A stretch of 64,000 bases of DNA from Pseudoduganella namucuonensis. GTDB taxonomy: Bacteria; Pseudomonadota; Gammaproteobacteria; Burkholderiales; Burkholderiaceae_D. The notes under the pieces are model-generated. The model ran no database searches. It was not told the DNA's origin and saw nothing but the letters and a program-made list of their open reading frames with translations. The position numbers and the translations under genes were made by a program. The stretch covers positions 228,656-292,655 of the forward strand of contig NZ_FPBO01000006.1 in assembly GCF_900116645.1 (NCBI RefSeq), in the 5' to 3' direction. Positions 59,246 to 64,000 of the stretch are shown piece after piece. The stretch's first letter is position 1. Each line of letters opens with the position of its first letter.

Positions 59246-59977
59246 ATGCAAGAAGCTCAACTAGAAGCCATTATTCAGGATTTGCGAAGCTTGGAAGGTC
59301 AATATCAAGTCCACCCAGGACACTCGACGGCCGCGCTCAGTGGGGAAAACCGGGCTAAATTCAAGCGGCTAGTACTTGAAGCAAAAGGACTAATTCAATC
59401 GGCCGCAGGAATCAACGATTTTGCAGTGCCACTTCTTACCCTGTGTAATTTTTCTGGATATGGCGCTTTCGATCCGCCGCTTCCTGATCAACTGCATGAA
59501 GCAATCGCACTCGTCGAAGGCGGCTTAAATCTAGTTCGGCAAAAGTCGGCTGGTCTTAGTGCACTAGCGCAAACGACTCAGAAAGACTTGTATGTCGATC
59601 CTCAACGCATCTTCCAACTCCAATCAATTAAGGGGAGCAGCTGGGATCTAAAGCGTCTGGTGAGATTACTGCAAGAACTTAACACTGCTCATTTCCATGA
59701 CTTGCATATGGCCACAGCCATGCTGGTGCGTGCTATCACTGACCACGTAGCACCGGTACTCAGGTGCAAAAATTTTTCAGAAGTTGCGAACCAGTATGCG
59801 GCACCAAAGTCGTTCAGCGATCAGATGAAGCAATTAGACACCTCACTTCGAAAAGTCGCAGACTCATTCCTTCACCAGCAAATTAGGCAGTCAGAGGTGT
59901 TGCCGCTACGTCCCCAGGTGGACTTTAAGCCGGCGCTGGACGTATTGTTAGCTGAGATTGTGCGGGTACTACAGTAG
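59246..59977 (+). CDS. Array gene 1: hypothetical 243-aa protein
   Basis: No recognised family. The protein is helical and soluble-looking, with no signal peptide or membrane segment. The N terminus MQEAQLEAIIQDLRSLEGQY is followed by LVLEAKGLIQSAAGIND and, in the C-terminal half, NTAHFHDLHMATAMLVRAITDHVAPVLRCKNF, which resembles helical regions of some abortive-infection or TIGR02391-like proteins only loosely. Codon use is far less GC-biased than in the chromosome to the left. No ribosome-binding site is clear. Motif copy 2 follows the stop after 60 nt. Confidence 0.75.
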   Translation: MQEAQLEAIIQDLRSLEGQYQVHPGHSTAALSGENRAKFKRLVLEAKGLIQSAAGINDFAVPLLTLCNFSGYGAFDPPLPDQLHEAIALVEGGLNLVRQKSAGLSALAQTTQKDLYVDPQRIFQLQSIKGSSWDLKRLVRLLQELNTAHFHDLHMATAMLVRAITDHVAPVLRCKNFSEVANQYAAPKSFSDQMKQLDTSLRKVADSFLHQQIRQSEVLPLRPQVDFKPALDVLLAEIVRVLQ

Positions 59978-60037
59978 TCGTGGTGGGCAGGCAAACTGCC
60001 TACACAACAAGATTTGAAATTCGTCGCCGTCAGATTT

Positions 60038-60053
60038 CGGCCAACAGCAGACG
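60038..60053 (+). repeat. Array motif copy 2 (CGGCCAACAGCAGACG)
   Basis: Full match to the consensus at the fixed positions. It lies 60 nt after array gene 1 and 39 nt before array gene 2. Confidence 0.8.
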
Positions 60054-60092
60054 GTCGTATTGAAGCAGGTTAACGCAAGATTCGGAGGAGCG

Positions 60093-60455
60093 ATGCAATG
60101 TAGCTGCGGTGGTAGTAGTGACCTTGTAGAGATTAGTCAGAACTACACGGAGTTTGTCGCAGGAATGCGCTGCCTTGAAACGGGCGACTGGGTCAAACTA
60201 TTGCAATGTCTTGGGTGCGGCCAGCTTTGGCGAACCGATGAATGGGATAAATATCAAACACTGTACTCCTGCAAATTAAGCTCGCCTGAGGGCTGGAAAT
60301 CGACCGATATGGAACCCTTGATAAAGGAACGTATCGTCGAAAATCATGGCGGGCTGGATACCTCTCTGTGCCTAGCGAAGGACTGCAAGCAACATGTGCT
60401 TAAAGGAAGAGCATATTGCGTTGACCATTTTTATGAAACCGGAGTAAGAGCTTGA
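60093..60455 (+). CDS. Array gene 2: small Cys-rich, probably zinc-binding protein
   Basis: This is a 120-aa protein from ATG 60093, with GGAGGAG just upstream; a TTG extension to 60060 is less likely. Paired cysteines suggest zinc binding: MQCSCGG at the start, LLQCLGCGQLW in the middle, and CLAKDCKQHVLKGRAYCVDHF near the end. No family is assigned. The composition is low-GC. The stop is followed by motif copy 3 after 11 nt. Confidence 0.72.
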   Translation: MQCSCGGSSDLVEISQNYTEFVAGMRCLETGDWVKLLQCLGCGQLWRTDEWDKYQTLYSCKLSSPEGWKSTDMEPLIKERIVENHGGLDTSLCLAKDCKQHVLKGRAYCVDHFYETGVRA

Positions 60456-60466
60456 ACTGCTGAAAC

Positions 60467-60482
60467 CGGCCAGAAGCCGACG
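60467..60482 (+). repeat. Array motif copy 3 (CGGCCAGAAGCCGACG)
   Basis: Full consensus match. Its left half forms a short hairpin, CGGC-CAGAA-GCCG. Located 11 nt after array gene 2. Confidence 0.85.
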
Positions 60483-60525
60483 TTTGGTGTCATTTTTAGT
60501 ATCTTAATATTTCAAGGAGTCACAG

Positions 60526-60732
60526 TTGTATAAAAATCCTGTTGAATCTCGCTGGAAGTTCATCTCTGTCGGCATCGCAATTTCTCTCGTGGTACGCACA
60601 AGTAATTTTGTGAATTTTAACCAACCCAATACTCCTGAGGTAATGGGTTCATTTTTTGGCGCCGCTATCGGTGGTGCTTTGCTGGGTTGAGTGGCTTGGT
60701 GGATTTGGAGTAAGAATAGAAAAAGTCTTTAA
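60526..60732 (+). pseudogene. Array gene 3: small two-helix membrane protein with in-frame TGA
   Basis: A TTG start at 60526 is preceded by AAGGAG at 7-nt spacing. The frame reads MYKNPVESRWKFISVGIAIS, a first hydrophobic helix, a polar loop, and a second helix GSFFGAAIGGALLG. TGA then follows at 60688-60690. After it the same frame continues VAWWIWSKNRKSL to TAA at 60732, completing the second helix with a basic tail. I infer a TGG-to-TGA nonsense change (TGG is one base away) in a gene that was 68 codons long. The 54-aa product could still be made. Confidence 0.6.
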
Positions 60733-60751
60733 TGATATAGATGACGCCAAA

Positions 60752-60767
60752 CGGCCAGCAGCGGCCA
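60752..60767 (+). repeat. Array motif copy 4 (CGGCCAGCAGCGGCCA)
   Basis: Matches the consensus except at the last positions. Lies 19 nt after the end of the broken array gene 3. Confidence 0.75.
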
Positions 60768-60795
60768 GTTAATAAAATGAAAGACGATTAAGACA

Positions 60796-61305
60796 ATGCT
60801 ATGTCTTGAAGATGAGAAGTGGAAGGAGCTTCATGGCGGCTATCGAATACAATATGATGCCTCGGTAGCCCTGCGGTCAATGCAAGACGGAATAGACGTC
60901 TGGGATGAACTATGGAATGAGCTTCACCATCAAGGCGATGTCGGCGTTGCTTCTTACGCGGCAGTTCCGCAGTTGGTTCGCATCGCGGGCGGGGCGGCGT
61001 ATCGTGATTGGAATTTTTATGGGTTATTGGCGACCATCGAAGTTGAGCGTCATCGTAAAGGTAATCCGGCTATACCCTCTTGGTTGAAGGCAGATTACGA
61101 CAGCGCCTTGGCAAGAGCTTCTGCCTTAGCTTTGGCAGACATGGGTTTGAAAACTGACAGCGCCACTACTCACGCCATTCTCAGCGTACTTGCTCTGGCA
61201 AAAGGCGAATTGAAGCTTGGTGCAATGCTCTCGGGTCTGGATGCATCTGAGTTGGACGAATGGTTAGAAGAGAAATTGGCCTGGACCGAGACGTACGAAG
61301 AATGA
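60796..61305 (+). CDS. Array gene 4: hypothetical 169-aa helical protein
   Basis: This is not firmly recognised. The segment VWDELWNELHHQGDVGVASYAAVPQLVRI looks like helices of HEAT-repeat-like proteins often found beside toxin loci, but I cannot name the family. The rest is helical and acidic (SGLDASELDEWLEEKLAW). No signal peptide. Low GC. Motif copy 5 follows after 9 nt. A role as an immunity-type protein is a guess from resemblance and context. Confidence 0.72.
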   Translation: MLCLEDEKWKELHGGYRIQYDASVALRSMQDGIDVWDELWNELHHQGDVGVASYAAVPQLVRIAGGAAYRDWNFYGLLATIEVERHRKGNPAIPSWLKADYDSALARASALALADMGLKTDSATTHAILSVLALAKGELKLGAMLSGLDASELDEWLEEKLAWTETYEE

Positions 61306-61314
61306 GGCTGACTA

Positions 61315-61330
61315 TGGCCAATAGCTGCCT
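61315..61330 (+). repeat. Array motif copy 5 (TGGCCAATAGCTGCCT)
   Basis: Core GGCCAnnAGC is intact; the first base and the last three differ. Lies 9 nt after array gene 4. Confidence 0.7.
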
Positions 61331-61362
61331 TCCATGCCAGCCCGAATCGAACATGGCGATAC

Positions 61363-61800
61363 ATGAATATTCACTTTGAGATTGATGCCCGAATGGGTGT
61401 CGGCCCTATTTTGTTTGGCATGACGCAGGCCGACGTGCACAAGTTACTGGGAGAGCCAGACTGGTTTGACTCTAGCAGAGAAGAATATCTTCAGGGATTC
61501 ATTATTCGTTACGATGAGGCTCAATTGGTGGAATTCATTGAATTGGCTAAATCAGAACTGTTCAGTGCCACTTTTCGCGGTAAGAACCTACATGCGCTGA
61601 TAGCGGAAGAGGCCATATCCTTTATGTCCCAGTTCGATAGGTTTGATGAGAACGATGTTGAATTAGGCTATTCCTACATCTTCCCAATGCTCGATTTAAG
61701 CCTTTGGCGAAGCACAATTCCTGATTCTGGTTCTGACCCTGATGGACAATATTTTGAAGCGATCGGGCTGGGGAAAGAGGGTTATTTCACGCCCAAATAG
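61363..61800 (+). CDS. Array gene 5: hypothetical 145-aa protein
   Basis: No named family. The N-terminal ARMGVGPILFGMTQADVHKLLGEPDWF is a pattern I associate with small conserved proteins of the kind FGMT-x-x-E/DV-x-x-LLG-x-P, found singly in many genomes. The C terminus ends AIGLGKEGYF. Predicted alpha/beta, soluble, acidic. Low GC. It is followed by a 64-nt spacer holding a possible degenerate motif (61807-61831) and then motif copy 6. Confidence 0.72.
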   Translation: MNIHFEIDARMGVGPILFGMTQADVHKLLGEPDWFDSSREEYLQGFIIRYDEAQLVEFIELAKSELFSATFRGKNLHALIAEEAISFMSQFDRFDENDVELGYSYIFPMLDLSLWRSTIPDSGSDPDGQYFEAIGLGKEGYFTPK

Positions 61801-61864
61801 ACGAAGGTCTGCTACGGGGCGGTAGCCGCTGCGGTCCACACCCACCTTGACGGTCAAGTACAAT

Positions 61865-61880
61865 CGGCCACAAGCCGACA
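61865..61880 (+). repeat. Array motif copy 6 (CGGCCACAAGCCGACA)
   Basis: Consensus match except the last base; the left half can form CGGC-CACAA-GCCG. It ends one base before the ATG of array gene 6. The preceding 61807-61829 contains GTCTGCT and AGCCGC arms that may be an older copy. Confidence 0.8.
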
Positions 61881-61881
61881 C

Positions 61882-62214
61882 ATGAACTTATCTAACAAAT
61901 GGAAAATTATAAGCTGCGATATTTTTTTTGACCCAGGCTCCGGCATTTGCCTTTGGTCCGAAAATGGCCTAGCCAGAAATAGATTCGGATATCCTGTTAA
62001 GCTGGATAGTCTAGAACTTACATCGTCGGTGAAGGCGCAGGCAGAAGAATTGATAGCATGGTTTGATACGTCCATTAACTGGAGCTACCCACCCGCGCCG
62101 TCACCTTGGTCTGTTGTGGAGCGTGAGCATTTTCAGGTCGCGGCTGCAAACCTACTCCGCTTACTTCAGGAATGCTTGGGGACTGGCTTTGAAATTCGGG
62201 ATTGTGCTCGTTGA
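61882..62214 (+). CDS. Array gene 6: hypothetical 110-aa protein
   Basis: This is unrecognised. It is a soluble alpha/beta protein: KWKIISCDIFFDPGSGICLWSENG at the start, a central helix VKAQAEELIAWFDTSINW, and a helix QVAAANLLRLLQECLG near the end. Low GC. The start at ATG 61882 has no ribosome-binding site except motif copy 6 itself, which abuts it. Motif copy 7 follows after 7 nt. Confidence 0.68.
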   Translation: MNLSNKWKIISCDIFFDPGSGICLWSENGLARNRFGYPVKLDSLELTSSVKAQAEELIAWFDTSINWSYPPAPSPWSVVEREHFQVAAANLLRLLQECLGTGFEIRDCAR

Positions 62215-62221
62215 CCTCAAC

Positions 62222-62237
62222 CGGCCAGAAGCGGCCC
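62222..62237 (+). repeat. Array motif copy 7 (CGGCCAGAAGCGGCCC)
   Basis: Consensus core intact, last three bases differ. It lies 7 nt after array gene 6 and 25 nt before array gene 7. Confidence 0.8.
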
Positions 62238-62262
62238 ATCAGAAAATTAACTACCTCGTCTA

Positions 62263-62655
62263 ATGGCACATTTTTCACATCCTGCTTCCGACAACGAATT
62301 AATCGAATTCGTCGATAAATGGGCCTCCCTGCTGGAATCCGAGGATTACACTGCTGCCTATTCACTTACCTCCCATGACAAGTACATGAAGTGGACGCCG
62401 GAGCTAATACGGGAGGCTATAAAATCGTACGATGAATGTCGTCCGGAGCAAAGAGTTACCGTTGTCGGGAAATTCACCGACATTTCCCAGCGAAAGGAAG
62501 TCACGCGCTGGTCAATTAATCGTCATGGATACATCGGCGAAATTTGGTATGACTTGAATATTGATGGCTATGCTTCGGACTTGACGGCTACGTTCGGAAT
62601 TCTTGAAAGCTCGGATGACTTGACTATCGAGCTCAGCGATATTCATGTGATGTGA
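62263..62655 (+). CDS. Array gene 7: hypothetical 130-aa NTF2-like protein
   Basis: This protein has a helix-rich N terminus (DNELIEFVDKWASLLESEDYTAAYSL) followed by beta strands (RVTVVGKFTDISQRKEVTRW, GEIWYDLNIDGYASDLTATFGI). It looks like a cystatin- or NTF2-like fold of the kind common in small immunity-type proteins. I cannot name the family with certainty. Low GC, soluble. Motif copy 8 follows after 21 nt. Confidence 0.72.
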   Translation: MAHFSHPASDNELIEFVDKWASLLESEDYTAAYSLTSHDKYMKWTPELIREAIKSYDECRPEQRVTVVGKFTDISQRKEVTRWSINRHGYIGEIWYDLNIDGYASDLTATFGILESSDDLTIELSDIHVM

Positions 62656-62676
62656 GGTATGAAAAACTCCCCATCC

Positions 62677-62692
62677 CGACCAATAACTGTCG
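62677..62692 (+). repeat. Array motif copy 8 (CGACCAATAACTGTCG)
   Basis: A diverged copy: two G-to-A changes inside the core and GTCG at the end, but alignable without gaps. It lies 21 nt after array gene 7 and opens a unit with no gene. Confidence 0.55.
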
Positions 62693-62810
62693 CCCCCGCC
62701 TTCGCCGTATCGAGGACCATCGGCTTTGGGGCGCTTAGGCCCACCTGGCGTGACAATGCGTGCATTTTTCACCTAGACAAGATGCTATCCTGAGCACCGT
62801 CGACCGAGTT

Positions 62811-62826
62811 CGGCCAGTAGCGGACG
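62811..62826 (+). repeat. Array motif copy 9 (CGGCCAGTAGCGGACG)
   Basis: Full consensus match. The 118 nt between copies 8 and 9 carry no recognisable plus-strand gene, so this is either an eroded unit or one without a gene. A minus-strand open frame across copy 8 (62512-62772) has no support. Confidence 0.85.
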
Positions 62827-62852
62827 CAACAAAATTTTGAACATGAGGCTCT

Positions 62853-63170
62853 ATGGCTCTTACGGTACCCCAGGAATACCTCGAATATATTCGAGCTCAT
62901 GGCATCTTTGAAGGTTTTACATCGGACGAGGCCGAGCCGGGATACATTGAGCTCTGGGCTCCAGAAGCAATTCCGGCGAATAATCGTGACATCGAAGTCG
63001 AATCACTCGCACCTGGCTTCCTCGCCTTTGCGGGAAATGGCGGCGGCGAAGTGCTTGCATTTGATGCTGCCGGTGCCGTGTACATGCTGCCGATGATTGG
63101 GATGGCCTCAGATTACGCAGTACAAGTGGCGAACGATTTTGAATCGTTAGCCGAGCGATTTGTTCGCTAA
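62853..63170 (+). CDS. Array gene 8: SUKH/SMI1-like immunity-type protein
   Basis: This is a 105-aa protein: VPQEYLEYIRAHGIFEGF, then EPGYIELWAPEAIPANNRDI, then APGFLAFAGNGGGEVLAFDAAGAVYMLPM and DYAVQVANDFESLAERF. The order (short helix, LW-containing strand, GFLxFAxNGGGxxxxxD loop, C-terminal helix) is the SMI1/KNR4 (SUKH) fold. Many bacterial members are immunity proteins against nuclease or other polymorphic toxins. No toxin gene is next to it here, so it would be an orphan. The stop codon is immediately followed by motif copy 10. Confidence 0.8.
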   Translation: MALTVPQEYLEYIRAHGIFEGFTSDEAEPGYIELWAPEAIPANNRDIEVESLAPGFLAFAGNGGGEVLAFDAAGAVYMLPMIGMASDYAVQVANDFESLAERFVR

Positions 63171-63186
63171 CGGCCAGGAGCCGCCG
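63171..63186 (+). repeat. Array motif copy 10 (CGGCCAGGAGCCGCCG)
   Basis: One deviation from the consensus. It begins at the base directly after the stop codon of array gene 8; the left half can form CGGC-CAGGA-GCCG. Confidence 0.85.
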
Positions 63187-63213
63187 TTCGTATATTTCGG
63201 CTTACCCATCGAT

Positions 63214-63762
63214 ATGGAGCAAAGCAATAGAATGGTCTATTCGAAAGTTGTGAGCTGCTACGACGGTTCGGCCAACCTTGAGGGCCGCACAATTCAAGCA
63301 CTCCACTCAGAGTACAGTTTTGCAGCACTTCGGCTCGACAACAATCAGGTTATAAGTTTTGCTGCTGAAGAAGTCACCGTGGGTAAATGGTTTGAGGTAT
63401 TCCCGATTTGCCTGTATGCGCTTGATCGGGACTACGCCGTCGCATGGAGCGAGCTTGAATCACCCTTTGCTGTAACGTCCAGCGAATTGTTGTGGCGGGA
63501 GGAATGGCTGGAATCCGCGCCGGACGGTTCGTCGTTCATGGGTTCTGGGCCGCACTCTGTCCAGTTTGCGGACGTGCTCGGGACTGCGCCGAAATCGAAC
63601 GCCAATGTCGTTAAAGTGCTGGCCGGGATTAGGCTAAACGGACAGAATGGGCGCGTTCTGGTCGTAAGCAGCTCTGACAATACACCGTTCAAAATCGACT
63701 TGGCGACGGTAAAGCTAGAAATAGAGCAAGTAATGCAGTCCCATACGCCGGAGAAAATTTGA
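63214..63762 (+). CDS. Array gene 9: hypothetical 182-aa protein
   Basis: This protein starts at ATG 63214. The longer frame from 63160 starts inside array gene 8 and reads through motif copy 10, so it is rejected. Predicted mostly beta: MVYSKVVSCYDGSANLEGRT, SFAALRLDNNQVISFAAEEVTVGKWFEV, VVKVLAGIRLNGQNGRVLVVSSSDNTPFKIDLATV. There is no recognised family, signal peptide or membrane helix. Low GC. Motif copy 11 follows 7 nt after the stop. Confidence 0.7.
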   Translation: MEQSNRMVYSKVVSCYDGSANLEGRTIQALHSEYSFAALRLDNNQVISFAAEEVTVGKWFEVFPICLYALDRDYAVAWSELESPFAVTSSELLWREEWLESAPDGSSFMGSGPHSVQFADVLGTAPKSNANVVKVLAGIRLNGQNGRVLVVSSSDNTPFKIDLATVKLEIEQVMQSHTPEKI

Positions 63763-63769
63763 CAATTTC

Positions 63770-63785
63770 CGGCCAAAAGCAGACA
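63770..63785 (+). repeat. Array motif copy 11 (CGGCCAAAAGCAGACA)
   Basis: Consensus match except the last base. It lies 7 nt after array gene 9. The next unit is interrupted by an insertion sequence. Confidence 0.8.
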
Positions 63786-63818
63786 AGGGTAGTGACAAGT
63801 ACACGGGCGAAAGGACTT

Positions 63819-63902
63819 ATGGCTAAGCAATTTTCAAAGTTTGTGCGAGCGATCCAGTCATGAACTTACTTATTGGTGGCCTAAAAATCTTCGTTGTGGC
63901 CA
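63819..63902 (+). pseudogene. Array gene 10: start of a gene cut by an insertion sequence
   Basis: ATG 63819 is preceded by AAAGGA at 3-4 nt. The frame reads MAKQFSKFCASDPVMNLLIG and runs on until it enters DNA that codes for the transposase on the other strand. I infer that this was the first part of the next array gene, truncated by the IS. The exact IS boundary is not determined, and the end given is simply where the transposase frame begins. The call is weak because only about 28 codons remain. Confidence 0.3.
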
Positions 63903-64000
63903 TTAGCTGTCGAGTCCCGTTTGATCATAAACACGTTTAACGAATAATTCGGGCTTCTGCCGCTGCCATTCCTTGAGCGCTTGGATCGGTGTCCTGGTGC
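63903..64000 (-). CDS. IS481-type transposase, C-terminal fragment
   Basis: On the minus strand, in frame from the window edge to TAA at 63905-63903, the translation is TRTPIQALKEWQRQKPELF followed by VKRVYDQTGLDS. The TPIQALKEW then ELFVKRVYDQTGLD ending is the C terminus of IS481-family (DDE, IS3-like) transposases as I remember them. Only 32 codons lie in the window; the remainder continues to the right. It marks a mobile element at the right edge of the low-GC array. Confidence 0.75.
   Translation of the reverse strand, partial: TRTPIQALKEWQRQKPELFVKRVYDQTGLDS

Noticed and set aside
62512..62772. 86-codon minus-strand open frame in the array
   Set aside because: It overlaps array gene 7 antisense and motif copy 8, and the order and orientation of everything else in the array argue against it.
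59177..63785. Classical integron cassette array
   Set aside because: No attC-like core sites (GTTRRRY/RYYYAAC) flank the units and no intI is seen in the window, so the array is described as cassette-like only.
63898..63912. A twelfth motif-like sequence (TGGCATTAGCTGTCG)
   Set aside because: It needs a one-base gap to align and lies within the 3' end of the transposase frame, so it is probably a chance match.

Overview
The window is 64 kb of very GC-rich chromosome. Gene content, codon use and protein style suggest a betaproteobacterium of the Oxalobacteraceae type (Massilia, Duganella or Janthinobacterium-like). That placement is inference from protein resemblance, not a measured phylogeny. 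No rRNA, tRNA or CRISPR array was seen.

Region 1 (1-16432) is most of a flagellar gene cluster. It runs from the 3' part of fliK through fliL, a sigma-28 gene, its own motA/motB stator pair, flgM, flgN, a stand-alone glucosaminidase gene, flgA (the only minus-strand gene) and flgBCDEFGHIJKL, and ends with a 347-aa protein of unknown role. The order fliK-fliL-sigma28-motA-motB next to flgM/N/A/B-L, plus an extra gene after flgL, resembles lateral (Flag-2 or laf/lfg) systems more than a primary betaproteobacterial flagellum. FlgJ is split: a rod-binding-only gene sits at the usual place and the peptidoglycan hydrolase domain is a separate gene.

Region 2 (16483-26833) holds ordinary chromosomal genes: a PAS-PAS-GGDEF-EAL protein, an amino-acid ABC transporter pair (permease and binding protein, no ATPase seen), a DUF882 peptidase-like protein, a degenerate EAL protein, a class II glutamine amidotransferase, a divergent 2OG-oxygenase-like protein, a GNAT acetyltransferase, a sulfate-binding protein, and a PBP7-type endopeptidase. 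It ends with a very long near-perfect palindrome.

Region 3 (26845-36235) is the recC-recB-recD operon on the minus strand, with ATGA overlaps between its genes.

Region 4 (36304-58950) contains three large hybrid histidine kinases: CHASE-type with Hpt, poly-HAMP/GAF with three receiver domains followed by a degenerate CheR, and 7TM-DISM type with Hpt. Between them lie a PHP-like metallohydrolase, a prolyl-oligopeptidase-family enzyme, a DoxX-like membrane protein, two glutathione S-transferases, an RNase T2, a YceI lipoprotein, a LysE exporter, topoisomerase IB, and a small membrane protein with a pilin-like tail. The poly-HAMP gene contains tandem 276-bp units, two of which read as identical at DNA level.

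Region 5 (about 58960-64000) changes abruptly to a visibly lower-GC composition. It is an accessory array of small, unidirectional, mostly unrecognised genes. A 16-nt motif with consensus CGGCCAnnAGCnGaCg recurs eleven times in one orientation, with at most one gene between neighbouring copies and each copy lying 0 to 64 nt after a gene's end. This gene-plus-motif structure looks like an integron cassette array but without recognisable attC sites. One member looks like a SUKH/SMI1 immunity protein, one unit has no gene, one gene has an in-frame stop, and the right edge is cut by the 3' end of an IS481-type transposase. This array is the best candidate here for an undescribed system.
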